8,569 bases of DNA from JAENVT01 sp031424145 (GCA_031424145.1 JANPGV010000206.1:1-8569); one strand, 5' to 3'; numbered from the stretch's first letter, positions 1 through 6,256 are shown. The notes: generated from the letters alone by a model not told the origin. Numbers and translations: made by a program.

Positions 1-1342
1 TGCCGAGCGCGATCGGATCGTTGGCCTTGCGACGACGGGCCTGCTCGGCGCGGAGCTCCTTGTAGCCCGATGCGGCCAGGACTGCGTCCAATGCCTTTTC
101 GTACTCACCGGAGTCATAGGCCGCGCCGGTGTTGGTGGTCATCGGGAACGCGTCGGGTTGGATGAAGTTCTTCCGGCGGAGCTCCGCGGGATCCATCCCC
201 ATCTTGTGTGCCGCAACGTCGATGACCCGTTCGATCAACTGCGTCGCCTCGGGTCGGCCAGCGCCGCGGTAGGCGCCGACCGTGGTGGTGTTGGTCACCA
301 CGGCGCGCGTCGCGAACTTGACCTTGTTGATGTCGTAGACGCCGACGCACATCATCTGTGTGAGCATCGGCAGGATCGCCCCGATTCCCGGGTAGGAGCC
401 GGCGTTTGCGGTGACATCGCCCTCGAGACCCGTGAACTTCCCGTCTTTCGTCACACCGAGCTTCGCGCTCATGGTGTAGTCCCGGCCGTGCACGAGCGAG
501 ATCATGTCTTCCGTCCGTGTTTCGGCCCATTTGACCGGGGCACCAAGGGCCCGACAGGCGGCAGCGGCAACCAGATACTCCGGGTAGACCGCGGCCTTCG
601 GACCGAACCCTCCGCCGACCCATGGACAGATCACGCGAAGGTCGGTTGGTTCCATTCCGAGCATCGCTGCGATCGCTCCGTGCGCGGCGTGTGGCGCCTG
701 ATGCGAGATCCAGCACGTCATGGATCCGGGCGAGTCTCCGGGAGCGGCGAGGATCCCGTTGGTCTCCATCGGGGCTCCGGCCAGCCGCTGGCTGACCATC
801 GTGACCTCGGCGATGGTGTCGGCGCCCTCGAACGGATCCACATCGGCTCCGTGTTCGGTTCCGAAGCACACATTGGAACCATGCTCCGGGAACAGGATGG
901 CCGCGTCGGGCATCAGTCCCTGTGCCGCGGTGATGATCGGTTGCAGCCTCTCGTAGTCCACGACAACCGTGTCAGCCGCGTCCACGGCCGCGGCCTTCGA
1001 CGTGGCGACCACCGCGGCCACGATGTCGCCGACGAATCGGACGACGTCGTTCGCGAAGATCGGTCGGTTCAACGTAGGTGGCATCATCGGGAAGCCTTGG
1101 AAGGTCGGCATGCCGAGATCTTCGCCACGTGCGTGATACACGGCCTTCACACCGGGCATCGCTTCCGCATCGGAAACGTCGACTCCGACCACGTTGGCAT
1201 ACGCCTGGGTCGAGCGAACGAACGCGACGTGGAGTGTTCCCGCCGGCGCCAAGTCGTCGAGGTACTTCCCTGCGCCGGTCAACAGCGTTGGATCCTCCAG
1301 ACGCTGAACGGCGTTGCCCAAAATCGATCCTGCTGTTGCCAT
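1..1342 (-). CDS. Molybdopterin-binding subunit, xanthine dehydrogenase / form II CoxL family (3' end outside window)
   Basis: Large, molybdenum-cofactor-binding subunit of a xanthine dehydrogenase/aldehyde oxidase/CO dehydrogenase-type hydroxylase. The first 447 residues are visible; the family is usually about 750-800 long, so the C-terminal half, including the catalytic Glu region, lies beyond the left edge. The N-terminus has the family pattern RLEDPTLLTGAGKYLDD (about residues 14-30), followed by the a/b hammerhead domain. Then come PMETN (191-195), a SHQAPH segment, VGGGFG (242-247, cofactor-binding loop) and PVKWAETR. The active-site loop reads AYRGAGR (357-363). True CO dehydrogenases (form I) have AYxCSFR with a catalytic Cys, so this is form II, whose physiological substrate is generally unknown. 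Start chosen at an ATG with GGAAGGGG seven bases upstream. FAD and iron-sulfur subunit genes would be expected downstream, outside the window. Family certain; substrate unknown. Confidence 0.93.
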   Translation of the reverse strand, partial: MATAGSILGNAVQRLEDPTLLTGAGKYLDDLAPAGTLHVAFVRSTQAYANVVGVDVSDAEAMPGVKAVYHARGEDLGMPTFQGFPMMPPTLNRPIFANDVVRFVGDIVAAVVATSKAAAVDAADTVVVDYERLQPIITAAQGLMPDAAILFPEHGSNVCFGTEHGADVDPFEGADTIAEVTMVSQRLAGAPMETNGILAAPGDSPGSMTCWISHQAPHAAHGAIAAMLGMEPTDLRVICPWVGGGFGPKAAVYPEYLVAAAACRALGAPVKWAETRTEDMISLVHGRDYTMSAKLGVTKDGKFTGLEGDVTANAGSYPGIGAILPMLTQMMCVGVYDINKVKFATRAVVTNTTTVGAYRGAGRPEATQLIERVIDVAAHKMGMDPAELRRKNFIQPDAFPMTTNTGAAYDSGEYEKALDAVLAASGYKELRAEQARRRKANDPIALG

Positions 1343-1349
1343 GACGAAT

Positions 1350-1357
1350 CCCCTTCC
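1350..1357 (-). promoter_or_regulatory. Ribosome binding site of the molybdoenzyme gene
   Basis: Reads GGAAGGGG on the minus strand with a seven-base spacer to the ATG at 1342. It is a strong Shine-Dalgarno match and fixes the start of the partial molybdopterin-subunit gene. Confidence 0.75.
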
Positions 1358-1378
1358 GATGACCTGACGACGAATTGC

Positions 1379-1400
1379 GCGTGACACGCACGCGTCGTGC
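1379..1400. promoter_or_regulatory. Two adjacent short palindromes upstream of the molybdoenzyme gene, possible operator
   Basis: GCGTG-A-CACGC (1379-1389) is a perfect 11-base palindrome. It is overlapped by GCACG-CGT-CGTGC (1388-1400), with five-base arms. They lie 37-58 bases upstream of the molybdoenzyme ATG in the divergent intergenic region. A further GTGCG/CGCAC inverted pair (1501-1505 and 1514-1518) lies in the protease 5' leader. The clustering of related half-sites suggests a regulator binding site, but such GC-rich palindromes arise readily by chance in this genome type. No convincing -35/-10 pair was recognised nearby. Confidence 0.3.
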
Positions 1401-1478
1401 CCCCAGTGGCGAACGCTACGCCAAACGAGCGCAGTGTGTGAAAGGCGACAGGTCGACACCGGACCCAAGGGCTGCTAC

Positions 1479-1491
1479 ACAGTTGAACTGT
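1479..1491. promoter_or_regulatory. 13-base palindrome ACAGTT-G-AACTGT, possible operator
   Basis: A perfect inverted repeat with six-base arms around a single G, 62 bases before the protease ATG and 137 bases from the start of the divergent molybdoenzyme gene. It is AT-richer than its surroundings, which is typical of operators for dimeric regulators. No cognate regulator gene is in the window, and no sequence family is assigned. Confidence 0.35.
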
Positions 1492-1553
1492 TGCTGACCG
1501 GTGCGTCCAAGAGCGCACGAATCAGGGTCAAGTAGGAGAGAAAGGTCAAAGAC

Positions 1554-2306
1554 ATGAACCGAATTCGTTGGGCTGTGGTCAGCGCCGTCGGGGCTCTGCT
1601 CGTGGCGGCGCCTGCCAGTGCGATCACAAACGGAACAGTCGATGGCCAGGGTCATCCGAACACCGGTGGACTGGTCGCCGCGACTCAGTATTCGGACGGC
1701 ACATGGATCTATTGCTCGGGAACGCTGATCTCCCAGACGGTCTTCCTGACCGCCGCTCATTGCGGTGACCAGGGCGAACGCGTTCGGGTCACGTTCGACA
1801 CCGCCTACCAAGCGGGAGACGTAGTTCATCAAGGAACGTTCCGGGCTGATCCGTTGTACTCGCAGGTCCAGAGCGACCCGCACGACATCGCCGTGGTCGT
1901 GTTCGATCGGCCGGTGAAGGGCATCGCATCGGCCTCCCTCCCGAAGGCGAACTCGTTGTCGCAGCTGTCATCGACCCAGAAGTTCACCTCCGTCGGATAC
2001 GGGGCCTACGAGGTCACCAACGGGCCCGGCGGAAAGACGTACCTGTACAACGACGTGCGGATGGTCGCTGTCGGCACTCTCAACTCCATCAACCCCGCAT
2101 GGTTGCGGATCTCGATGAACCCGGCGACCGGAAACGGCGGCACGTGTTATGGCGATTCCGGTGGGCCCAACTTCCTGGGGACCAGCGGGGTCATCGCCGC
2201 CACGACGATCACGGGCGATGCGGTCTGCCGTTCGACCAATGTCGTGTATCGGTTGGACACAACCTCCGCGCGCTCGTTCCTCGGTGCCTACGTCGCGCTG
2301 CCCTGA
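1554..2306 (+). CDS. Secreted trypsin-like (S1 family) serine protease
   Basis: A 250-residue chymotrypsin-fold endopeptidase, predicted to be exported. Residues 1-23 form a Sec signal peptide: basic MNRIR, a hydrophobic core, then the cleavage motif ASA. The catalytic triad is visible as His69 (TAAHC), Asp111 (HDIAV) and Ser202 (GDSGGP). Likely disulfides are Cys54-Cys70 and Cys198-Cys225, matching the chymotrypsin 42-58 and 191-220 pairs. Signal peptidase cleavage after Ala23 would leave ITNG at the new N-terminus, the family's activating Ile16 position, so no separate propeptide is evident. The residue six before the catalytic Ser is Gly196, not the Asp of trypsin, so Lys/Arg specificity should not be assumed. 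A purine-rich AGAAAGG lies eight bases before the ATG, with TAGGAG further upstream. The next gene follows in 45 bases on the same strand and may be cotranscribed. Substrate unknown. Confidence 0.93.
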   Translation: MNRIRWAVVSAVGALLVAAPASAITNGTVDGQGHPNTGGLVAATQYSDGTWIYCSGTLISQTVFLTAAHCGDQGERVRVTFDTAYQAGDVVHQGTFRADPLYSQVQSDPHDIAVVVFDRPVKGIASASLPKANSLSQLSSTQKFTSVGYGAYEVTNGPGGKTYLYNDVRMVAVGTLNSINPAWLRISMNPATGNGGTCYGDSGGPNFLGTSGVIAATTITGDAVCRSTNVVYRLDTTSARSFLGAYVALP

Positions 2307-2340
2307 TACCGGCTAGCTGACACTGACGACGGCGCATGGC

Positions 2341-2344
2341 AGGA
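2341..2344 (+). promoter_or_regulatory. Shine-Dalgarno supporting the GTG start at 2352
   Basis: AGGA with a seven-base spacer to GTG. An ATG at 2336 is in another frame, and no in-frame ATG exists between the protease stop and this GTG, so the GTG is the best start for the large Asp-box protein. Confidence 0.5.
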
Positions 2345-2351
2345 TTCAGCC

Positions 2352-5300
2352 GTGCCGATCGTCGATCCGAAATTCCTCACCCAGATCCGTTACCGCTGCA
2401 TCGGGCCGACCCGCGGTGGTCGGGTCGTGGCGATAGCCGCTGACCCGAAGAAGCAATCGGTCTTCTACTTCGGTGCCGTCGCCGGCGGCGTGTGGAAGAG
2501 CGACGACGCCGGCCAGTTCTGGGAGAACGTCTCGGACGGTTACTTCAACACCGGATCGATCGGCGCGTTGGCCGTGGCACCGTCGGACGGCAACGTCATA
2601 TATGCCGGCACAGGCGAATCGACGATCCGCATCGATGTCAGCCATGGCGACGGCGTGTACAAGTCGACCGACGCTGGCGCGTCGTGGCGACACATCGGCC
2701 TCGCAGAATCACGCCACATCGGACAGATTCGAGTTCATCCCGACGATCCCGATCTCGTGTACGTCGCCGCACTCGGTCACGCGTCGAAGGACAATCCCGA
2801 GCGCGGGCTGTATCGCTCGAGGGACGGTGGCGAGAACTGGGAGCTCGTGCTTCACGTCAGCAAACGTGCCGGCGCCGTCGACGTGTCCCTCGATCCCAAC
2901 AATCCGCGCATCATCTTCGCCACCATCTGGCAGACCCGCCGCACGTTCTGGTCGATCGACAGCGGTGGCCCGGACAGTGGTCTGTGGCGTTCGCGGGACG
3001 GCGGCGACACGTGGGAGAACATCAGCAACCGTCCCGGCCTGCCCGGCGGCATCCTCGGCAAGATCGGCGTCGCTGTCTCACCGGCCCGCTCCGGTCGCGT
3101 CTTCGCAATGGTCGAAGCCGAGGGCCGCAAGCGCGGTCTCTACCGCTCGGACGACATCGGCGAGACGTGGGAGAAGCTGTCGTCCAACCCCGACCTCGGC
3201 TGGCGGCCGTGGTACTACCAGCACGTCATCGCCCATCCAACGGATGCCGACGAGGTGTTCGTCATGAACATGAAGGCGTGGCGATCGATCGACGGCGGCA
3301 AAACGTTCGAAGAGTTCCACACACCGCACGGCGACAACCACGCGCTGTGGATCGACCCGACGAACCCCGAGCGCATGATCGGTTGCGACGACGGCGGGGC
3401 TTGGGTGTCGTTCAACGCCGGTGCGTCGTGGTCGACGATCTACAACCAGCTGACCGCGCAGTTCTACCACGTTGCCACCGACAACCAATTTCCCTACATG
3501 GTGTACGGATCGCAGCAGGACAACTCCAGCATCGCAGTACCCAGCCAGACGGGTCTCGGTGCCATCAACTGGGCCGACTGCTATCCGCCCGGAACTGCTG
3601 AGAGCGGGTACGTCGCACCGAAGCCCGACGACCCGAACATCGTGTACGTAGGTGCCATCGGCAGCTCGCCCGGAGGCGGCGAGTCGCTGCAGCGCTACGA
3701 CCACACCACGAAGCAGGTCCAACTCGTCAACGTCTGGCCCGAGGCGTACCACGACGGCAACACCGCCGAGGTCCGCTTCCAGTGGACCTACCCGATCGTG
3801 TTCTCGCCCCACGACAGCGACATGCTGTACACCGCCGGCAACAAGGTGTTCCGCACGACCGACGAGGGCCACACCTGGGAGACGATCAGCCCCGATCTCA
3901 CGTACGCCGACCCCGAGACGATGGGTGTCTCCGGCCCGCTGACCATGGACACCGCGGGCGCCGAGATGTACGCCACGATCTTCTCCTTGATGGTGTCGGC
4001 CCATCAACGGGGTGTGCTGATGACAGGGTCCGACGACGGACTGGTGCACCTGTCGAAGAACGACGGCGGCGAATGGGCAAAGGTGACCCCACCCGACCTT
4101 CCGAAGTTCTCACAAGTCACAATGATCGCCGAATCACCGCACACGCCCGGAACCATCTACATGACCGCGGCCCGCCACAAGACGGGCGACTACGCGCCGT
4201 ACGTCTACAAGACCGACGATCTGGGCACCACGTGGACCCGCATCGACGCGGGGCTGCCACAGCACGAGTTCTGCCGCGTCATCCGCGAAGACCCGAATCG
4301 CAAAGGGCTGCTCTACGTGGGGACCGAGCTCGGCATCCACGTGTCGTTCGACGACGGCGCCAACTGGCAGCCGCTGCAGTGCAACCTCCCCGTCACGCCC
4401 ATCTACGACTTCGTCGTCAAGGATTCCGACCTCGTCGTCGCTACGCACGGGCGTTCGTTCTGGATCCTCGACGACCTCACGCCCCTGCACCAGATGCACG
4501 ACGATCTGCTGTCAGCGGACCGGTACCTGCTCAAACCTCGCGACGTTGTGCGCAACCCTCCGCACATCGCCGCTGCGTGGGGAGGCACGCTGGGCGGCAA
4601 GAACTACCACGTCACCAGCGGCCAGAACGCCACGTTCTACCTCGAGGAGCTCGAGACCGGTCACACGCGCAAACGCGTCATCGATGCCGGAACCGACCTC
4701 GAACGAGGCGTTCGGATCATGTACTTCCTCGATCAAGACGCGGTCGGCGAGGCCAGCCTCACGATTCGAGAGGGTGATGGCACCGATGGCGACGGCAAGG
4801 AGATCGAGACGTTCTCGAGCATCATCCCCACCGAGAAGAAGGATCGTCACGGGTTGTACATCACAGCGGCGGCCGGCATGAACAGCTTCCAGTGGCCGAT
4901 GACGTATCCGGAGGGCGTGAAGATGGCCGACACCGAGTTCCACAAGCGGCCGACCGGCCCGCTCGCCAAGCCCGGGACCTACACGGCAACGCTGACGGTC
5001 GGTGACTGGTCGATGAGCCACTCGTTCTCGCTGCTCAAAGATCCACGGATCAGCACGACCGACGCCGACCTGGCCGAGCAGTTCGATTTCCTCATCAAGA
5101 TCCGCGACAAGTTGTCGGAGATCGTCACCGGTGTGAACAGGATCAGGTCGTTGAAGCGTCAGCTCGGCGAGTGGGCCGAACGGCTGGGCGACAACGCGGC
5201 AGCCGCCGCGGCGATCAAGGGCGCCGACACGCTCAAGGACAAGCTCGAAGGCGTCGAGGCCGCCCTGGTACAGGCCGAGTTCACGTCCGACGGTGACACG

Positions 5301-5519
5301 TTGAACTACCGCGAGAAGCTGTTCGAAAAGCTCAGCGACCTTCCACCGGTCGTCGCCAGCGCCGACGCGCGGCCGACGACCCAGTCGTACGCCGTGTTCG
5401 AGAAGCTCGCCGGCCAGGCCGACGAACAACTGTCGGCGTTGAACGCGTTGATCGAGGAAGACCTCGCCGAGGTGAACCGCCAAGTCGGTGCGCTCGGAGT
5501 GAGCATCATCGGCGTCTGA
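2352..5519 (+). CDS. Large BNR/Asp-box beta-propeller protein (sortilin/VPS10-like 'glycosyl hydrolase' family), apparently cytosolic
   Basis: A 1055-residue protein with eleven Asp-box repeats (S-x-D-x-G-x-x-W and variants). They begin near residues 49, 104, 155, 213, 265, 311, 352, 501, 567, 620 and 664, as in KSDDAGQFW and RSRDGGENW. These are turns of beta-propeller blades, so residues 1 to about 715 probably form one large or two consecutive propellers. The N-terminus (FLTQIRYRCIGPTRGGRV) and a GRSFWILDDLTPLHQ segment near 700 are typical of proteins often annotated as glycosyl hydrolase or sortilin-like. The remainder has a beta-rich stretch and then a helical C-terminal part (about 905-1035) with charged, coiled-coil-like sequence. 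Many relatives are exported, but this one starts MPIVDPKF with no signal peptide. No enzymatic activity can be assigned, because Asp-boxes alone do not show sialidase activity. Possibly cotranscribed with the upstream protease gene. Confidence 0.9.
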   Translation: MPIVDPKFLTQIRYRCIGPTRGGRVVAIAADPKKQSVFYFGAVAGGVWKSDDAGQFWENVSDGYFNTGSIGALAVAPSDGNVIYAGTGESTIRIDVSHGDGVYKSTDAGASWRHIGLAESRHIGQIRVHPDDPDLVYVAALGHASKDNPERGLYRSRDGGENWELVLHVSKRAGAVDVSLDPNNPRIIFATIWQTRRTFWSIDSGGPDSGLWRSRDGGDTWENISNRPGLPGGILGKIGVAVSPARSGRVFAMVEAEGRKRGLYRSDDIGETWEKLSSNPDLGWRPWYYQHVIAHPTDADEVFVMNMKAWRSIDGGKTFEEFHTPHGDNHALWIDPTNPERMIGCDDGGAWVSFNAGASWSTIYNQLTAQFYHVATDNQFPYMVYGSQQDNSSIAVPSQTGLGAINWADCYPPGTAESGYVAPKPDDPNIVYVGAIGSSPGGGESLQRYDHTTKQVQLVNVWPEAYHDGNTAEVRFQWTYPIVFSPHDSDMLYTAGNKVFRTTDEGHTWETISPDLTYADPETMGVSGPLTMDTAGAEMYATIFSLMVSAHQRGVLMTGSDDGLVHLSKNDGGEWAKVTPPDLPKFSQVTMIAESPHTPGTIYMTAARHKTGDYAPYVYKTDDLGTTWTRIDAGLPQHEFCRVIREDPNRKGLLYVGTELGIHVSFDDGANWQPLQCNLPVTPIYDFVVKDSDLVVATHGRSFWILDDLTPLHQMHDDLLSADRYLLKPRDVVRNPPHIAAAWGGTLGGKNYHVTSGQNATFYLEELETGHTRKRVIDAGTDLERGVRIMYFLDQDAVGEASLTIREGDGTDGDGKEIETFSSIIPTEKKDRHGLYITAAAGMNSFQWPMTYPEGVKMADTEFHKRPTGPLAKPGTYTATLTVGDWSMSHSFSLLKDPRISTTDADLAEQFDFLIKIRDKLSEIVTGVNRIRSLKRQLGEWAERLGDNAAAAAAIKGADTLKDKLEGVEAALVQAEFTSDGDTLNYREKLFEKLSDLPPVVASADARPTTQSYAVFEKLAGQADEQLSALNALIEEDLAEVNRQVGALGVSIIGV

Positions 5520-5538
5520 CCCGCGGGGCCAACTCCCC

Positions 5539-5557
5539 TCAGTCGATTTCAGTCGAT
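5539..5557. repeat. Short tandem repeat, two copies of TCAGTCGAT
   Basis: TCAGTCGAT occurs at 5539-5547 and 5549-5557, one base apart. A near copy, TCAGTCGTT, spans the end of the csbD gene at 5828-5836, so these short sequences bracket the decayed region. The same nine bases also occur inside the response regulator gene, so significance is doubtful. Confidence 0.35.
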
Positions 5558-5569
5558 GGACTCGGCGAT

Positions 5570-5757
5570 GCGCAGCACCACGTGTCTTCGCCGGTGATGA
5601 TCCTGGCGAGCAGCAACCTCTTCAGGTCGTCATCGCCGTGGATCAAGATGGTCGGCGCGGCGAGGACCATCCCACCGCCGGGTGGAAGACCGACCGCACC
5701 CGCTGCCGTCCGTTCGCCGGCGACGATGCGATCCGCCCTCGGAAGGCCCTGCCCGTG
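5570..5757 (-). pseudogene. Acyl-CoA dehydrogenase fragment (internal piece of the N-terminal domain)
   Basis: On the minus strand an open frame of about 62 codons reads HGQGLPRAD, then GMVLAAPTILIHGDDDLKR, then ITGEDTWC. This matches the acyl-CoA dehydrogenase N-terminal helical domain running into the start of the middle domain, where intact proteins read roughly GMxLAAPTILAHG...LTGEDTWCQLFSEPGAGSD. The match stops right after TWC: the flavin/substrate-binding FSEPGAGSD segment is missing and the frame ends 8 codons later. Nothing upstream of about 5757 looks like the family, and the normal first 60-80 residues are absent. It is therefore a remnant of a gene of about 380 residues, not a functional enzyme. 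Another frame at the 3' side reads VVLRIAESID and stop, which may or may not be a leftover of the old gene. The assignment is from remembered family motifs, without an alignment. Confidence 0.62.
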
Positions 5758-5762
5758 AGACG

Positions 5763-5787
5763 AGCCGACCGGGCTTGCCGGTCGGCT
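5763..5787 (-). terminator. Perfect 10-bp hairpin downstream of csbD
   Basis: AGCCGACCGG (5763-5772) and CCGGTCGGCT (5778-5787) form a perfect ten-base-pair stem with a five-base loop, 40 bases beyond the csbD stop. There is no T-run on either strand, as is common for actinobacterial hairpin terminators. It could serve csbD, or readthrough from the convergent Asp-box protein gene. It sits at the 5' edge of the acyl-CoA dehydrogenase remnant. Confidence 0.5.
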
Positions 5788-5799
5788 GTCTCCACAGCT

Positions 5800-5822
5800 C
5801 CGACCCAAGGGGTTCGGGTCGG
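5800..5822 (-). terminator. Hairpin immediately after the csbD stop codon
   Basis: CCGACCC (5800-5806) and GGGTCGG (5816-5822) form a seven-base-pair GC-rich stem with a nine-base loop, beginning five bases past the csbD stop. It is the first of two hairpins in a row and lacks a T-run. Confidence 0.45.
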
Positions 5823-5827
5823 TTAAG

Positions 5828-6016
5828 TCAGTCGTTGACTCGGTTGCGGGCCTTGTCGATCATGTCGTCGGCCTTGTCCTTCGCGTTGCCGAGAAACTCC
5901 TTGGCCTTGCCAGCAGTTTCATCAGCCTTGCCTTCCTTCTTGAGCCTGTCGTTGCCGGTGAGGTCTCCGGCGGCCTGCTTGATGCGGCCCTTTGCTTGAT
6001 CGAGATCCTTGTCCAT
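5828..6016 (-). CDS. csbD: CsbD family general stress protein
   Basis: A 62-residue hydrophilic, Lys/Asp/Ala-rich protein starting MDKDLDQAKGRIKQAAGDLTG. It has the CsbD arrangement of two related helical segments: AKGRIKQAAGDLTGND, then EGKADETAGKAKEFLGNAKDKADD. Length is normal for the family. Members accumulate in general stress; the B. subtilis founding member depends on SigB, and the molecular function is unknown. The frame extends upstream to a possible start at 6088, but the conserved domain begins at the internal ATG (6016), so that start is chosen. The Shine-Dalgarno is weak (AGAGAG, nine bases upstream). A SigB/SigF-like promoter lies 49-74 bases upstream, and two hairpins follow the stop. 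The gene is divergent from the small membrane peptide gene. Likely cytosolic. Confidence 0.9.
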   Translation of the reverse strand: MDKDLDQAKGRIKQAAGDLTGNDRLKKEGKADETAGKAKEFLGNAKDKADDMIDKARNRVND

Positions 6017-6064
6017 GATGATCAACTCTCTGTGGGGGTTGCCTTGCGGAGGGGTGCTCTCGCA

Positions 6065-6090
6065 GTACCCGCCCGCTCCATGCCTCAAAC
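6065..6090 (-). promoter_or_regulatory. SigB/SigF-type promoter of csbD
   Basis: On the minus strand GTTT (6087-6090), a 16-base spacer, then GGGTAC (6065-6070). This fits the general-stress sigma pattern GTTT-N14-17-GGGTA of Bacillus SigB and actinobacterial SigF. Transcription would begin near 6058, giving a csbD leader of about 40 bases. The downstream gene belongs to a family known to be stress-sigma dependent, which supports the call. No sigma factor gene is in the window. Confidence 0.7.
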
Positions 6091-6102
6091 GCTGGTCCCC
6101 CG

Positions 6103-6128
6103 GTTTGCCATGTCACCCGTTTGGGTAA
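6103..6128 (+). promoter_or_regulatory. SigB/SigF-type promoter of the small membrane peptide gene
   Basis: GTTT (6103-6106), a 16-base spacer, then GGGTAA (6123-6128), the same design and spacing as the divergent csbD promoter. The GTTT boxes of the two promoters are 12 bases apart. The predicted transcription start (about 6135-6138) coincides with the ATG at 6138. An alternative housekeeping reading, TTGCCA (6105-6110) with TAATAG (6126-6131), has a short 15-base spacer. Confidence 0.65.
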
Positions 6129-6137
6129 TAGCGGCCC

Positions 6138-6224
6138 ATGTTGCTCGCATCGGGTCTGTACATCAGCGGCGGCCTCATTGGCCTCATCCTTCTCGTCATC
6201 ATCATCGTGCTGGTCCTGCGATAA
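6138..6224 (+). CDS. Small single-pass membrane peptide, 28 residues
   Basis: Encodes MLLASGLYISGG, then an uninterrupted hydrophobic stretch LIGLILLVIIIVLVL (about residues 13-27), ending in Arg and TAA. One membrane-spanning helix is clear, and the single C-terminal Arg suggests a cytoplasmic C-terminus. No named family is recognised, although tiny hydrophobic proteins of this sort are common beside stress genes. There is no Shine-Dalgarno before the ATG. The SigB/SigF-like -10 box ends ten bases before it, so translation is probably from a leaderless transcript, a common mode in Actinobacteria. Coding status is inferred from this promoter fit, the pure transmembrane composition and position. 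The next gene starts 32 bases later on the same strand. Confidence 0.6.
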   Translation: MLLASGLYISGGLIGLILLVIIIVLVLR

Positions 6225-6225
6225 C

Positions 6226-6241
6226 GGGCGAGCACACGCCC
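6226..6241 (+). other. Small hairpin between the membrane peptide gene and the next gene
   Basis: GGGCG (6226-6230) and CGCCC (6237-6241) with a six-base loop, starting one base after the TAA. It is short and lacks a T-run. It could weakly attenuate or stabilise the transcript between the two genes, or be chance. Confidence 0.25.
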
Positions 6242-6256
6242 TGAGCAGGCGGCGCA

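Noticed and set aside
158..1384. Long plus-strand open frame of 408 codons opposite the molybdoenzyme gene
   Set aside because: Its product is low-complexity Arg/His/Gly/Asp sequence with no family resemblance, while the minus strand reads a clear molybdopterin-binding subunit. It is a high-GC shadow frame.
3078..4049. Long minus-strand open frame of 323 codons inside the Asp-box protein gene
   Set aside because: The plus strand has eleven regular Asp-boxes through this span. The reverse frame has no recognisable motifs and is a codon-bias shadow, as is the similar one at 4512-5483.
5539..5836. TCAGTCGAT/TCAGTCGTT copies bracketing the decayed region as insertion-site duplications
   Set aside because: The copies are short and imperfect, one falls at the csbD stop, and the same nine bases occur inside the response regulator gene, so chance explains them.
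5638..5999. Plus-strand open frames opposite csbD and the acyl-CoA dehydrogenase remnant
   Set aside because: No motif or ribosome site, and both overlap better-supported minus-strand sequences.
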